Shown: positions 35,952 to 45,604, numbered from the stretch's first letter. The stretch: DNA of 64,000 nt from Mycolicibacterium tusciae JS617 (GCF_000243415.2 NZ_KI912270.1:2542001-2606000); one strand, 5' to 3'. Program-made: numbers and translations. Notes: generated from the sequence alone by a model not told the origin.

Positions 35952-37403
35952 ATGACACATCTCAATCCCACCTTTGCTGAGCTCGGAGTCCGCGACGAAA
36001 TCGTCCGTGCACTTTTGGAGGACGGCAAGGAACACCCATTTGCTATCCAGGAACTGACCATGCCGATGGCGCTGGCAGGCGATGACCTGATCGGCCAAGC
36101 CCGCACTGGCATGGGCAAGACGCTTGCCTTCGGCGTGCCGCTGTTGCAGCGGATCACCACCGACCCGCAGCGCGAGCTTTCCGGCATCCCGCGCGCACTG
36201 GTCGTCGTCCCCACCCGCGAGCTCTGCCTGCAGGTGTACAGCGACCTCGAGATCGCGGCCAAATACCTCACCGCCGGCGACCGCAGGCTGACCGTCACGT
36301 CGATTTACGGCGGCAGGCCTTACGAGCCGCAGATCGAGGCCCTGCAGAAGGGCGTCGACGTGGTCGTGGGTACGCCGGGCCGGCTTCTCGACCTCGCTCA
36401 GCAGGGTCACCTGCAGCTCGGCGGGCTTTCGATGCTGGTGCTCGACGAGGCAGACGAGATGCTCGACCTCGGCTTCCTGCCCGACATCGAGCGCATCCTG
36501 CGCCAGATTCCGACCGATCGCCAGGCAATGTTGTTCTCGGCGACCATGCCGGACCCGATCATCACGCTGGCGCGTACGTTCATGAACCAGCCGACCCACA
36601 TCCGGGCCGAGGCCCCGCATTCGGCGGCGACCCACGACACCACCGAGCAGTTCGCCTACCGGGCCCACGCGCTGGACAAGGTCGAGATGGTTGCCCGCAT
36701 TCTGCAGGCCGAGGGTCGCGGCGCGACGATGGTCTTCACCAGGACCAAGCGCACCGCACAGAAGGTGTCTGACGAACTCGCCGAGCGCGGTTTCAAGGTC
36801 GGCGCAGTGCACGGCGATCTCGGCCAGGGCGCGCGCGAGAAGTCGCTCAAGGCGTTCCGCACCGGTGATGTTGACGTGCTCGTTGCCACCGACGTCGCCG
36901 CCCGCGGCATCGACATCGACGACATCACCCACGTCATCAACTACCAGATCCCTGAGGACGATCAGGCCTACGTGCACCGCATCGGCCGCACCGGCCGCGC
37001 GGGTAAGACCGGTATCGCGGTCACGCTGGTCGACTGGGACGAGTTGCCCCGCTGGACGATGATCGACAAGGCGCTTGGCCTCAACACTCCCGATCCGGCC
37101 GAGACGTACTCCAGTTCGCCGCATCTCTACGAAGAGCTGAACATTCCCGCCGACGTCACGGGCACCATCGGCGGACCACAAAAGACGCAGGCCAAGCGCC
37201 CGCCGGCGGAGAAGTCAGCCGAACGCCCCGCCCGCAACCGCGACCGCACCCGCAGGCGCACCCGCGCCGGCGAGCCGGCCACGGCACACGCGACAGCGGC
37301 GCCGACCGATCAGGCCTCACCCGACACCGAGGCGAGCACCGACGGTGCACCCAAGCGCAGGCGGCGTCGCCGTCCGCGCAAGGCCGCGGCCAGCGCGGGC
37401 TAA
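35952..37403 (+). CDS. rhlE: DEAD-box RNA helicase RhlE
   Basis: 483 residues from ATG 35952. Q-motif region HPFAIQELTMPMAL, Walker A ARTGMGKT near residue 50, PTREL (Ia), VLDEADEMLDLGF (II), FSATMPD (III), and HRIGRTGRAGKTG (VI). The C-terminal 90 residues are basic and rich in Arg, Ala and Pro (RRRRRRPRKAAASAG), suited to RNA binding. Acts in RNA degradation and ribosome assembly. The next gene begins 20 bases downstream. Confidence 0.93.
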   Translation: MTHLNPTFAELGVRDEIVRALLEDGKEHPFAIQELTMPMALAGDDLIGQARTGMGKTLAFGVPLLQRITTDPQRELSGIPRALVVVPTRELCLQVYSDLEIAAKYLTAGDRRLTVTSIYGGRPYEPQIEALQKGVDVVVGTPGRLLDLAQQGHLQLGGLSMLVLDEADEMLDLGFLPDIERILRQIPTDRQAMLFSATMPDPIITLARTFMNQPTHIRAEAPHSAATHDTTEQFAYRAHALDKVEMVARILQAEGRGATMVFTRTKRTAQKVSDELAERGFKVGAVHGDLGQGAREKSLKAFRTGDVDVLVATDVAARGIDIDDITHVINYQIPEDDQAYVHRIGRTGRAGKTGIAVTLVDWDELPRWTMIDKALGLNTPDPAETYSSSPHLYEELNIPADVTGTIGGPQKTQAKRPPAEKSAERPARNRDRTRRRTRAGEPATAHATAAPTDQASPDTEASTDGAPKRRRRRRPRKAAASAG

Positions 37404-37423
37404 CACAGAGGCCAGACCACCCG

Positions 37424-38638
37424 ATGGTCAAACCCGAACGCCGCACACGTGCCGATGTGGTGGCGGCAATTGCGATCGCCGCGGTCATCGCCGTCACGGC
37501 CGGTCTCGTCTGGTTGACGAGCGACGCCAGGGCGACGATCAGTCGGCCCGCGGCGACTGCGGTTCCGCCGTTGGCCACCGCCACGGCGGTACCTTCGTCG
37601 CTGCGGCAGTTATGGACCGCCCACAGCCCCAAGACCAGCGCACCTCTGGTGGTCGCCGCCAGCGTGGTCACCGGCGACGGCCACACCGTCGAGGGCCGCG
37701 ACCCGGTCTCCGGCAGCCCGGTGTGGAGCTACGGCCGAACCAACCTGGAGCTGTGCGGTGTCAGCTGGGTCTACCAGTACGCCGTCGCGGTGTACCCCGA
37801 CAGCCGCGGCTGCGGTCAGGTCAGCACGATCGACGCCAAGACGGGCAAGCGCGGTCCCGCCCGCACCGCCTACGCGGACCCCGAGGTACGGCTGTCATCG
37901 GACGGCACTGCGGTTCTTTCAGCCGGGGACAGCCGGCTCGAGCTGTGGCGGTCCGACATGGTCAGGATGCTCAGCTACGGCTCCGTGGACGCCAAGATCA
38001 AGCCCGGCACTCCCGCGTCGCCGCTGTGCAGGCTGACCTCGGCCGCCGCCAGTTCTTCCGCCGTCTCGGTGCTGGAGGCCTGCCCGAACGAGGAGGACCT
38101 GCGCCTCACCCTCTTACGGCCGTCCGACGAAGAGGACACGCCCGAATTGAAGTACGTGACGCAATCCGGTGTGAGCGTGGATTCCGACGCCCGGGTCGTG
38201 GCCGTTTCCGACACCGCGACCGCGGTCTACGTGCCGACACCCAAACCGGCCGTGACCATCGTCGACGAAACCGGCGCGACGATACAGACCACGCCCCTGC
38301 CCAAGCCTGCGTCGCCGAACGCGACGATGTCGCGCGCAGGCGACCTGTTCACGTGGTGGACCGGGGACAGCTTAATGGTGTTCTCCGCCAAGGAACTTCA
38401 GTACAAATACACGGTGACGCCAGCGGGGGCCAACATCCCGATCGGACCCGCAACGGAGATGGCCGGCCGTCTGCTCGTCCCGGTCACAGGGGGTTACGAC
38501 GTGTTCGATCCGGACAGCGGCAAGGGCGATCGCCACATCCCGGTGCCGCGACCGCCGAGTGCGGATCCGGTCGTGCCGGCGGTGGCGGGATCGACGGTGG
38601 TTGAGCAGCGGGGCGACGAGCTGGTGGCCCTCGGCTAG
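37424..38638 (+). CDS. Membrane-anchored PQQ/beta-propeller-like protein (Rv3212-like)
   Basis: 404 residues. One N-terminal anchor (VVAAIAIAAVIAVTAGLVWL), then an extracytoplasmic region with repeated beta-propeller-like strands (SPVWSYG, QVSTIDAKTGKRG, YDVFDPDSGKGD). Several Cys pairs could be disulfides. Function unknown. Lies 20 bases after rhlE. Its stop overlaps the stop of the convergent ParA-like gene by four bases (CTAG). Confidence 0.8.
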   Translation: MVKPERRTRADVVAAIAIAAVIAVTAGLVWLTSDARATISRPAATAVPPLATATAVPSSLRQLWTAHSPKTSAPLVVAASVVTGDGHTVEGRDPVSGSPVWSYGRTNLELCGVSWVYQYAVAVYPDSRGCGQVSTIDAKTGKRGPARTAYADPEVRLSSDGTAVLSAGDSRLELWRSDMVRMLSYGSVDAKIKPGTPASPLCRLTSAAASSSAVSVLEACPNEEDLRLTLLRPSDEEDTPELKYVTQSGVSVDSDARVVAVSDTATAVYVPTPKPAVTIVDETGATIQTTPLPKPASPNATMSRAGDLFTWWTGDSLMVFSAKELQYKYTVTPAGANIPIGPATEMAGRLLVPVTGGYDVFDPDSGKGDRHIPVPRPPSADPVVPAVAGSTVVEQRGDELVALG

Positions 38639-39429
38639 ACGTCGGGCGTGTAGGTCCCCAGCGCCTTGCCGCTCTTCCAATGCTTGAGCAACGCGTCCGC
38701 CAGCTCGCGATACGCAATGGCGCCCTTGTTCTTACGACCCGCCAGCACCGACGCTCCCGACGCCGTGGCCTCGGCGAACCGCACCGTGCGAGGGATCGGC
38801 GGCGCGAGCACCGGCAGGTCATATCGATCGGCGACGTCGAGAAGCACATCGCGGCTATGGGTGGTGCGTGAGTCGTAAAGCGTCGGCAGAGCGCCGAGGA
38901 GCTTCAAGTCACTGTTGGTGATCTGCTGGACGTCGTTGATGGTGCGCAGGAACTGACCGACGCCGCGGTGGGCCAAGGTCTCGCACTGCAAGGGCACGAT
39001 CACGTCGTCGGCCGCTGTCAGTCCGTTGAGCGTGAGCACGCCCAGCGAGGGCGGGCAGTCGATGATCACGACATCGAACTGATCGGCCACCTTGGCCAGC
39101 GCGCGCTTGAGGGCATATTCGCGACCGGCCCGCATCAACAACATCGCCTCGGCCCCGGCCAGGTCGATGTTGGCCGGCAACAGCGTCATCCCCTCCGACG
39201 TCTCGACCAGCGCCGCCTCCGTCTCGACGTCTCCGAGCAGCACCTCGTGGATCGACATCGGCAGCTTGTCGGGGTCCTGGCCCAGCGAGAACGTCAAACA
39301 CCCCTGAGGATCGAGATCGACGAGCAGCACCCGTCGACCCTTCGCCACCATCGCCGCACCCAGCGACGCCACCGTCGTTGTTTTGGCGACCCCACCCTTT
39401 TGATTGGCGACCGCAAGTACCCGCGTCAC
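38635..39429 (-). CDS. ParA/Soj-family ATPase
   Basis: 264 residues. Deviant Walker A NQKGGVAKTTTVASLG at the N-terminus, VLLVDLDPQG (A'), and VVIIDCPPSLGVLTLN (Walker B). Rv3213c-like. No parB or parS is adjacent, so it is probably an orphan positioning ATPase and not the chromosome partition copy. Divergent from gpm2 with 58 bases between. Confidence 0.88.
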   Translation of the reverse strand: MTRVLAVANQKGGVAKTTTVASLGAAMVAKGRRVLLVDLDPQGCLTFSLGQDPDKLPMSIHEVLLGDVETEAALVETSEGMTLLPANIDLAGAEAMLLMRAGREYALKRALAKVADQFDVVIIDCPPSLGVLTLNGLTAADDVIVPLQCETLAHRGVGQFLRTINDVQQITNSDLKLLGALPTLYDSRTTHSRDVLLDVADRYDLPVLAPPIPRTVRFAEATASGASVLAGRKNKGAIAYRELADALLKHWKSGKALGTYTPDV

Positions 39430-39487
39430 GCTTTCATCCTGGCACGTCCACGAACACCATGACCGAACGTGGGGCAGAATCGCCAGG

Positions 39488-40099
39488 GTGAGTGTCGAGC
39501 AGCACCGGCTGCTACTGCTTCGTCATGGGGAGACGGAATGGTCGCTCTCGGGCCGGCACACCGGCCGCACGGAACTCGAACTGACCGAGGCGGGCCGCGA
39601 ACAGGCCAAGCTGGCCGCCGATGCACTGGACGTGCTGAGTCTGGACACCCCGCTGGTCGTGTCCAGCCCACGGCAGCGCGCGCTCGTCACCGCCGAGCTC
39701 GCCGGATTGACGGTGGACGAGGTATCTCCCCTTCTTGCCGAATGGGATTACGGCGACTACGAGGGCCTGACCACCCAGGAGATCCGGCAGACCGACCCCG
39801 ACTGGCTGGTGTGGACGCACGGATGCCCGGGTGGTGAATCGTCGCAGCGGGTCAGCGACCGAGCCGACCGCGCCATCGAGTTCGCGCTGGAACAGATGAA
39901 GTCACGCGACGTCCTGTTCGTCGGCCACGGCCACTTCTCCCGGGCGGTCCTGACGCGCTGGGTCGAGCTCGAAATCTCCGAAGGCATCCGGTTCGCGATG
40001 GTGGCCGCGTCGATCGCAGTGTGCGGACATGAGCACGGCGTGCGACAGATCAGCGCACTGGGACTGACGGGTCACCGCCACCCGTGCCTGCCGGCATGA
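39488..40099 (+). CDS. gpm2: Histidine phosphatase (Gpm2-like acid phosphatase)
   Basis: 203 residues from GTG 39488. RHG motif LLLRHGETEWSLSGR with catalytic His near residue 12, and the second His in FVGHGHFSRAVL. Length equals Rv3214, which was shown to be a phosphatase and not a phosphoglycerate mutase (from memory). First gene of a tightly coupled set; stop overlaps the entC start (ATGA). Confidence 0.9.
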   Translation: MSVEQHRLLLLRHGETEWSLSGRHTGRTELELTEAGREQAKLAADALDVLSLDTPLVVSSPRQRALVTAELAGLTVDEVSPLLAEWDYGDYEGLTTQEIRQTDPDWLVWTHGCPGGESSQRVSDRADRAIEFALEQMKSRDVLFVGHGHFSRAVLTRWVELEISEGIRFAMVAASIAVCGHEHGVRQISALGLTGHRHPCLPA

Positions 40100-41193
40100 C
40101 CCGCGAACCGTCCTTCGTCCTCGCCTCCGGCGGCAGCGCCGTCATCGCCGAGGGCGTGCACACGGCTTTTCCGAGAGTCGCAGAGGCACGGGCTGCACTG
40201 GCCTCGCATAGTGCCCCAATCATTTTGGGCGCCTTGCCGTTTGACATGTCCAAGCCGGCGGCGCTCATCCGCCCGCAGGCGGTTCAGTTCCTCGACGCGC
40301 TACCCGAATGGCCGTTACGCACGCTTCCGTCGGTGCACGTCGCCGAGACACTTCCCGAGCCCGAGCAGCATCGGTCCCGCATCGCCTCCGCGCTGGAGCG
40401 CCTGCGCGACCCGGCGAGCGGCCTGCACAAGGTGGTACTGGCCCGCGCGCTGCGGCTGGTCGCCGACGGCCCACTGGATGCACGCACGCTCCTCAATCGA
40501 CTGATCGCCCACGACCCCGCGACCAATGCCTTTCTCGCGGACCTGACCGCGGCGGGCGGAGGGTATTCGGGGACCGCTCTCATCGGCGCTAGCCCGGAGC
40601 TGTTGGTGGCGCGGCAGGGCGACCGCATGTTCTGCGCGCCGTTCGCCGGGTCGGCACCGCGACTGCCCGATGCGGCGGCCGACGAGGCGAGCGGTGCTGC
40701 GTTGGCGGCGTCGGCGAAGAATCGGCACGAACACCAGCTCGTCGTCGACGCGGTGCGCGTGGCACTGGAACCGCTGTGCGCCGACCTGGAGATCTCGGCC
40801 GAACCGAAGTTGAACAAGACGGCTGCCGTGTGGCACCTTTACACCCCGATCAGCGGGCGCCTGCGTGAAAACTCTACTACCGCATTGGACTTGGCGATCG
40901 CGCTGCATCCGACGCCTGCGGTGGGCGGGGTGCCGGCGGAGGCGGCGTCAACACTGATCAACGAATTGGAAGGCGACCGCGGGTTTTACGCGGGCGCAGT
41001 GGGCTGGTGCGATCAGCGTGGCGACGGCCGCTGGGTGGTGTCCATCCGCTGCGCACAGCTGTCGGCCGATCGCCGTACCGCATATGCCTATGCCGGCGGT
41101 GGGATCGTCGCGGAATCCGAGCCGGACGACGAAGTCGACGAGACCACAACGAAATTCAAGACGATGTTCGCGGCCCTAGGTGTGGCGACATGA
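40096..41193 (+). CDS. entC: Isochorismate synthase EntC/MenF family
   Basis: 365 residues from ATG 40096. Chorismate-binding domain with SGLHKVVLARAL, GASPELLVARQGD, ASAKNRHEHQLVVDAV (catalytic Lys/Glu region), LHPTPAVGGVP and AGAVGWCDQRGDGRW. Converts chorismate to isochorismate for menaquinone or siderophores. ATGA overlaps link it to gpm2 before and to the acetyltransferase gene after. Confidence 0.9.
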   Translation: MTREPSFVLASGGSAVIAEGVHTAFPRVAEARAALASHSAPIILGALPFDMSKPAALIRPQAVQFLDALPEWPLRTLPSVHVAETLPEPEQHRSRIASALERLRDPASGLHKVVLARALRLVADGPLDARTLLNRLIAHDPATNAFLADLTAAGGGYSGTALIGASPELLVARQGDRMFCAPFAGSAPRLPDAAADEASGAALAASAKNRHEHQLVVDAVRVALEPLCADLEISAEPKLNKTAAVWHLYTPISGRLRENSTTALDLAIALHPTPAVGGVPAEAASTLINELEGDRGFYAGAVGWCDQRGDGRWVVSIRCAQLSADRRTAYAYAGGGIVAESEPDDEVDETTTKFKTMFAALGVAT

Positions 41194-41669
41194 CCGAACT
41201 CATCCGCCTCGCACGACCGGGCGACGAGGCCGAATTGACCGCAATGGTGTACGAGCTTGCGGAGTTCGAGCATTCCGCCGACCAGTGCACGCTCACCGAA
41301 GAGCGGTTGAGGGCCGCGTTGTTCTCCGATGCCCCGACCGCTTGGGCGCATATCGCGGAGGTGGACGGCATCGCCGCCGCGTGCGCGATCTGGTACCGCA
41401 CCTTCTCCACCTGGGAGGGCGTAGCCGGCATCTATCTCGAAGATCTGTTCGTGCGGCCCGAGTTTCGCAGGCTGGGCCTGGCTCGAAAACTACTGTCCGC
41501 GCTCGCGCGCCAATGCCTCGACGCCGACGGCACCCGGCTGGAGTGGGCCGTGCTGGACTGGAACGTCAACGCGATCGCGCTGTACGACGCCGTTGGCGGC
41601 AAACAGAAGAACGACTGGATCACCTATCGGGTGTCCGGCCCGGAGTTGTCGGCGCTCGCCGAATCCTGA
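41190..41669 (+). CDS. GNAT-family N-acetyltransferase
   Basis: 159 residues. Acetyl-CoA motif A is DLFVRPEFRRLGLARKLLSALARQC, followed by the LDWNVNAIALYDAVGG motif of diamine acetyltransferase-like GNATs. Rv3216-like. Substrate unknown; polyamine- or amino acid-like substrates are guesses from the family. Its 3' end overlaps the convergent membrane gene by 46 bases. Confidence 0.87.
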   Translation: MTELIRLARPGDEAELTAMVYELAEFEHSADQCTLTEERLRAALFSDAPTAWAHIAEVDGIAAACAIWYRTFSTWEGVAGIYLEDLFVRPEFRRLGLARKLLSALARQCLDADGTRLEWAVLDWNVNAIALYDAVGGKQKNDWITYRVSGPELSALAES

Positions 41670-42046
41670 GCCGCCGCCCACTGCAGGGCTGACGGGCTGA
41701 ACAGCAGGGCCAATACGGCCAGCACCACGACCGCAACGGCGACACCGGCCAGCCACTGTCCCGATCCGGTCCCGACGTACCAGGCCACCCCCAACAGGAT
41801 CAGCTGGGCGAACACCGCCAAGCCACGACCCCATTGCCGGCCCGTCCACAGCGCCCATCCCGCGGCCAGAACCGCCGAGCCCATCACCGCGAACCACCCT
41901 GCGGTGCCGAACTTGTTCATCCCGGGCTCGGCGGTTCCGAGCACCCCACTGATCACGTACCAGACCGCCGCGATCACGCCTGCAAGGCCTTCCAAGGACA
42001 CCGCGATGGCTGCCTGACGCACGGTTGCCGGTGAGGGAACGGTCAC
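41624..42046 (-). CDS. Four-helix integral membrane protein (Rv3217c-like)
   Basis: 140 residues from GTG 42046 with four hydrophobic helices (LEGLAGVIAAVWYVISGVL, GWFAVMGSAVLAAGWALW, GLAVFAQLILLGVAWYVG, WLAGVAVAVVVLAVLALLF). The tail is short and polar. Function unknown. Divergent from the diacylglycerol kinase gene by 50 bases. Confidence 0.8.
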   Translation of the reverse strand: MTVPSPATVRQAAIAVSLEGLAGVIAAVWYVISGVLGTAEPGMNKFGTAGWFAVMGSAVLAAGWALWTGRQWGRGLAVFAQLILLGVAWYVGTGSGQWLAGVAVAVVVLAVLALLFSPSALQWAAAQDSASADNSGPDTR

Positions 42047-42096
42047 GACCTCGAGCGTAGAGGTTCGGCTTGCACCTTTAGATAGGGTCGTCCTCT

Positions 42097-43062
42097 GTGC
42101 GCGCCGTGCTGATCGTGAACCCCAATGCGACGTCGACGACCCCGGCGACGCGGGATCTGCTGGCCCACGCGCTCGAGAGCCGGGTCAAGCTGACCGTCAT
42201 CCACACCGATCATCGCGGCCATGCCGTGGAGATCGGCCGTGACGCCGCCGCCGATGGCGTCGACGTGCTGATCGTGCACGGTGGCGACGGCACGGTGAAC
42301 GAGGTTGTCAACGGAATCCTGGAGGTCGGCGGGCCGCGGGTGGGCACGCCTGCGGTCGGCGTCGTTCCCGGCGGCTCGGCCAACGTCTTCGCCCGCGCGC
42401 TGGGGATCAGCCCGGACCCCATCGAGGCGACCAACCAACTCATCGACCTGCTGTCTGCCTACCGGCGGCGCAAGACCTGGCGGCGAATCGGACTGATGGA
42501 CTGCGGCGAACGGTGGGCGGTGTTCACGGCCGGGATGGGGGTGGACGGCGACGTCGTCGCCGCCGTCGAGGCCCAACGCGCCAAGGGCCGCAAGGTGACG
42601 GCATCGCGGTACATCCGCGTGGCGATCCGCGAAATGCTGTCCAGCGCCCGCAGGGACCCCTCGCTGACGCTGCACATGCCCGACCGTGAACCCATCGAAG
42701 GCGTGCATTTCGTCTTCGTCTCGAACTCCAGCCCGTGGACCTATGCAAACGCCAGGCCGGTGTGGACCAATCCGACGACGTCGTTCGAGACCGGCCTGGG
42801 GGTATTCGCTATCACCAGCATGAACGTTTGGGCCAATCTGAGGCTGGTGCGCAAGATGCTGGCGCGACGGCCCCGCATCGATGCCGACCATCTGGTTCGC
42901 GACGATGACCTACCACAGCTGCGGGTGACGAGTGACACACCGGTCGCCTGCCAGATCGACGGCGACTATCTCGGTCTGCGCGACACGATGACGTTTACGG
43001 CGTATCCAGATGCTTTGGCGGTAGTCGCACCGCCGGCAGACACAGGCCCTGACCAGCGATAA
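42097..43062 (+). CDS. Diacylglycerol kinase-family lipid kinase
   Basis: 321 residues from GTG 42097. Catalytic domain signatures: VLIVNPNATS, the nucleotide loop HGGDGTVNEVVNGIL near residue 68, and PGGSANVFARALGI. C-terminal DACL beta domain ends with CQIDGDYLGLRDT. Rv3218-like. Phosphorylates diacylglycerol or a sphingosine-like lipid; possibly linked to phosphatidylinositol mannoside supply. Confidence 0.88.
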   Translation: MRAVLIVNPNATSTTPATRDLLAHALESRVKLTVIHTDHRGHAVEIGRDAAADGVDVLIVHGGDGTVNEVVNGILEVGGPRVGTPAVGVVPGGSANVFARALGISPDPIEATNQLIDLLSAYRRRKTWRRIGLMDCGERWAVFTAGMGVDGDVVAAVEAQRAKGRKVTASRYIRVAIREMLSSARRDPSLTLHMPDREPIEGVHFVFVSNSSPWTYANARPVWTNPTTSFETGLGVFAITSMNVWANLRLVRKMLARRPRIDADHLVRDDDLPQLRVTSDTPVACQIDGDYLGLRDTMTFTAYPDALAVVAPPADTGPDQR

Positions 43063-43143
43063 CGGCAGGGAATCGCCCGATTGAGGGCGCAGATTAGACG
43101 AGTGTAGTACAACGGAATACGAGTTTAGATAACGGGGCCCACT

Positions 43144-43181
43144 AGTGAGGTTGCCCACTTGTTAACTCATCAGTATTGACA
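43144..43181 (+). promoter_or_regulatory. whiB1 upstream region: CRP-like site and -35-like hexamer
   Basis: AGTGAGGTTGCCCACT at 43144-43159 closely matches the cAMP receptor protein site known upstream of M. tuberculosis whiB1. TTGACA at 43176-43181 is a perfect -35; no clear TANNNT -10 is seen at the right distance. The remainder of 43063-43309 shows no other recognised element. Confidence 0.55.
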
Positions 43182-43309
43182 TCTGTTCAGCCTGTGAAAA
43201 ACTCGGATGCAACAGTGCAGAAACATTTCATGCGCACGCGTTAACAGCCGAAGAAACGTACGTGCGCTGTGCTGCGCACACGTGACATTTTGACAAGGAG
43301 ATTGATCTT

Positions 43310-43564
43310 ATGGATTGGCGCCACAAGGCGGTCTGTCGCGACGAGGATCCGGAACTGTTCTTCCCGGTGGGAAACAGCGGCCCGGCACTCGCCCAGATTG
43401 CTGACGCGAAGCTTGTCTGCAACCGCTGTCCGGTGACCACGGACTGCCTCACCTGGGCATTGGAGTCTGGGCAGGACGCAGGCGTGTGGGGCGGAATGAG
43501 CGAAGACGAGCGACGCGCACTGAAGCGACGGAATGCCCGTACCAAGGCCCGTAGCGGGGTCTAG
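43310..43564 (+). CDS. whiB1: WhiB1 nitric-oxide-responsive regulator
   Basis: 84 residues. Fe-S ligands Cys9, Cys37, Cys40 and Cys46 (CNRCPVTTDC), then GVWGGMSEDERRALKRR, the SigA-contact turn and basic DNA-binding tail. The [4Fe-4S] cluster reacts with NO; the protein is essential in M. tuberculosis. RBS AAGGAG seven bases before ATG. Monocistronic: a terminator follows. Confidence 0.95.
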   Translation: MDWRHKAVCRDEDPELFFPVGNSGPALAQIADAKLVCNRCPVTTDCLTWALESGQDAGVWGGMSEDERRALKRRNARTKARSGV

Positions 43565-43592
43565 GACTGGCAACCCACAGATAGAACGTTTT

Positions 43593-43626
43593 ACGGCCCC
43601 GACGAAAGTCGGGGCCGTATTTTTTT
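43593..43626 (+). terminator. whiB1 Rho-independent terminator
   Basis: ACGGCCCCGAC (43593-43603) pairs with GTCGGGGCCGT (43608-43618) around GAAA, followed by A and seven T. A strong, textbook terminator. Confidence 0.93.
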
Positions 43627-43682
43627 GCAGATCCAGTTCACGAAGTGCGTCAAGCACTCCCTTTCATTAGTTGTCAGATCAG

Positions 43683-45188
43683 TTACTGGGCCAGCCGGGC
43701 TCGCCGCCCGATCGGCACCCGCAGCACCACATCCGTCCCGCCGGTGTCCACCTCGTGCATGCCCAGGGAGCCGTCCAGCTCCGCTGACACCAACGTCCGC
43801 ACGATCTGTAGGCCGAGCCGATCGGATTTCTCGAGGCTGAAGCCGTCAGGCAGCCCGCGACCGTCGTCGTGGACCACCACATCGAGCCAGCGTGCCGAAC
43901 GCTCGGCACGAATCGTCACACAGCCCCGCTCGGACCCCTCGAAGGCGTGCTCGATGGCGTTCTGCACCAGTTCGGTGATCACCATGATCAGGGCCGTCGC
44001 CCGATCGGCGTCGAGAACACCCAGTTCACCGACGCGGCTGATGCGGATTGGGGAGTCCGAAACATCTGGGGTTGCAACGTCATTCATGATCGGAAGAATC
44101 CGGTCGACCACCTCGTCGAGGTTCACCTCTTCGTCCACCGACATCGACAAGGCATCGTGCACCAAGGCGATCGACGAAACCCGGCGCACCGACTCGATCA
44201 ACGCCTCACGCCCCTCGGCGTTGTTCGTGCGGCGCGCTTGGAGGCGCAGCAGCGCCGCGACTGTCTGCAGGTTGTTTTTCACGCGGTGATGGATCTCGCG
44301 GATCGTCGCGTCCTTGGACAGCAAGGCGCGGTCGCGGCGCTTCACCTCGGTCACGTCGCGAATCATCACCCCAGCACCGACAGCGTCGCCGTGCACCACG
44401 AGCGGCAGCGTGCGCAGCAGCACCGCGGCCCCGCCGGCATCGACTTCCATGCGCATGCTCGAACCACCCGCCAGCGAGTCGCGAATGTGGTCGGCCAGTT
44501 CCTGGGCCTCGAACGGGTCCGAGATCAGCGGGCGGGTAACCGTGACCAGGTTGTGGCCCTCCAACTCGGCCGCAAGGCCCATCCGGTGGTAGGCCGAGAT
44601 GGCATTCGGGCTGGCGAATGTGACGATGCCGGCGCCATTGAGGCGGATGAACCCGTCTCCCACGCGCGGGCTCGATCGCGACATCGCGACATCGCCGACA
44701 TTGGGGAAGGTGCCTTCGGACAACATCAGCAAAAGGTCGCCGGCACATTCGAGGTAGGCACTTTCCAGTGGACTCGCGTTGCGTCCCACCAGCGCGGTCT
44801 GGTGCGTCAGGACCGCGACCACGTTGTTGTCGTAGCGCACGGGAACAGCCTCCACGTTGAGGCTGGGGGGATCCTCCCGTAAGTCCTTATAGCCAGCCGG
44901 GCTTTGCCTGCCGATGGCGCCCGAGTTGAACGCATCGGTCACCACCGGCATCTCGTGGGCCTGGTTCAGGGTGCCAACGGCGTCGGCGAGCAGCACCGTC
45001 GGGGCGGTGTTCGGTCGCACCTGGGCCACGCACACCACCGCGCCATCGTCGCGGCGCACCCACATCAGAAAGTCCGCGAAGGACAGGTCGGCCAACAGCT
45101 GCCACTCGCCGACCACCGCATGCAGGTGGTCGACGGCATTACCGGGCAGGACGGTGTGCTCGGCGAGCAAATCACCGAGGGTGGACAT
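43683..45188 (-). CDS. pdtaS: PdtaS sensor histidine kinase
   Basis: 501 residues, no membrane segment. An N-terminal GAF-like domain (about 1-150), a PAS-like domain (about 170-280), a HisKA_2 dimerisation box REIHHRVKNNLQTVAALLRLQ with the phospho-acceptor His, and an HWE/HATPase domain (ELVQNAIEHAFEGSERG, HDDGRGLPDGF). Rv3220c partners with the antiterminator response regulator PdtaR, encoded elsewhere. Cytosolic sensor; NO and copper have been proposed as signals. Confidence 0.92.
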   Translation of the reverse strand: MSTLGDLLAEHTVLPGNAVDHLHAVVGEWQLLADLSFADFLMWVRRDDGAVVCVAQVRPNTAPTVLLADAVGTLNQAHEMPVVTDAFNSGAIGRQSPAGYKDLREDPPSLNVEAVPVRYDNNVVAVLTHQTALVGRNASPLESAYLECAGDLLLMLSEGTFPNVGDVAMSRSSPRVGDGFIRLNGAGIVTFASPNAISAYHRMGLAAELEGHNLVTVTRPLISDPFEAQELADHIRDSLAGGSSMRMEVDAGGAAVLLRTLPLVVHGDAVGAGVMIRDVTEVKRRDRALLSKDATIREIHHRVKNNLQTVAALLRLQARRTNNAEGREALIESVRRVSSIALVHDALSMSVDEEVNLDEVVDRILPIMNDVATPDVSDSPIRISRVGELGVLDADRATALIMVITELVQNAIEHAFEGSERGCVTIRAERSARWLDVVVHDDGRGLPDGFSLEKSDRLGLQIVRTLVSAELDGSLGMHEVDTGGTDVVLRVPIGRRARLAQ

Positions 45189-45220
45189 CGGGCCTCACTG
45201 TTGCGGGCGGCGGACTCGGG

Positions 45221-45436
45221 TCAGCTGATCACGGCGATGAGGTCGCCGGCCTGGATGACGTCGCCGACGGACACGCTCACCTTGCTGACGGTGCCCGCGA
45301 CTTCGGCGAGCACCGGGATCTCCATCTTCATCGACTCCAGCAGCACCAGGGTGTCGCCCTCACCGATCTGATCGCCCTCGTGAACCACGACCTCGAGCAC
45401 ACTGGCCACGATCTCCGCGCGAACATCCTCGGCCAT
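45221..45436 (-). CDS. Biotinylated biotin/lipoyl-attachment protein (TB7.3-like)
   Basis: 71 residues from ATG 45436. A complete biotinyl domain with the modified Lys in LLESMKMEIPVL. Length and sequence match TB7.3 (Rv3221c). It is a free-standing carrier domain; no carboxylase subunit is adjacent. It lies 32 bases upstream of pdtaS on the same strand. Confidence 0.93.
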   Translation of the reverse strand: MAEDVRAEIVASVLEVVVHEGDQIGEGDTLVLLESMKMEIPVLAEVAGTVSKVSVSVGDVIQAGDLIAVIS

Positions 45437-45604
45437 CTTCACCCCTTCGGCGTCTTAAGTCGTCGGCACCCGGCTCCGCGCGCCTGACGCTCATATCGAA
45501 CCACACCACCGGCCCGGCAGCCGTGCCGCCGGGCCGTGAGAGAATAGGTGCGAGCGCCTGCTGGATGTGGGCCCCACAATCCCCGTACCGAATGGAGGAC
45601 GACC

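Noticed and set aside
38635..39429. ParA as part of the main chromosome partition locus
   Set aside because: No parB, parS-like cluster or replication origin genes nearby, so an orphan ParA-like ATPase is more likely.
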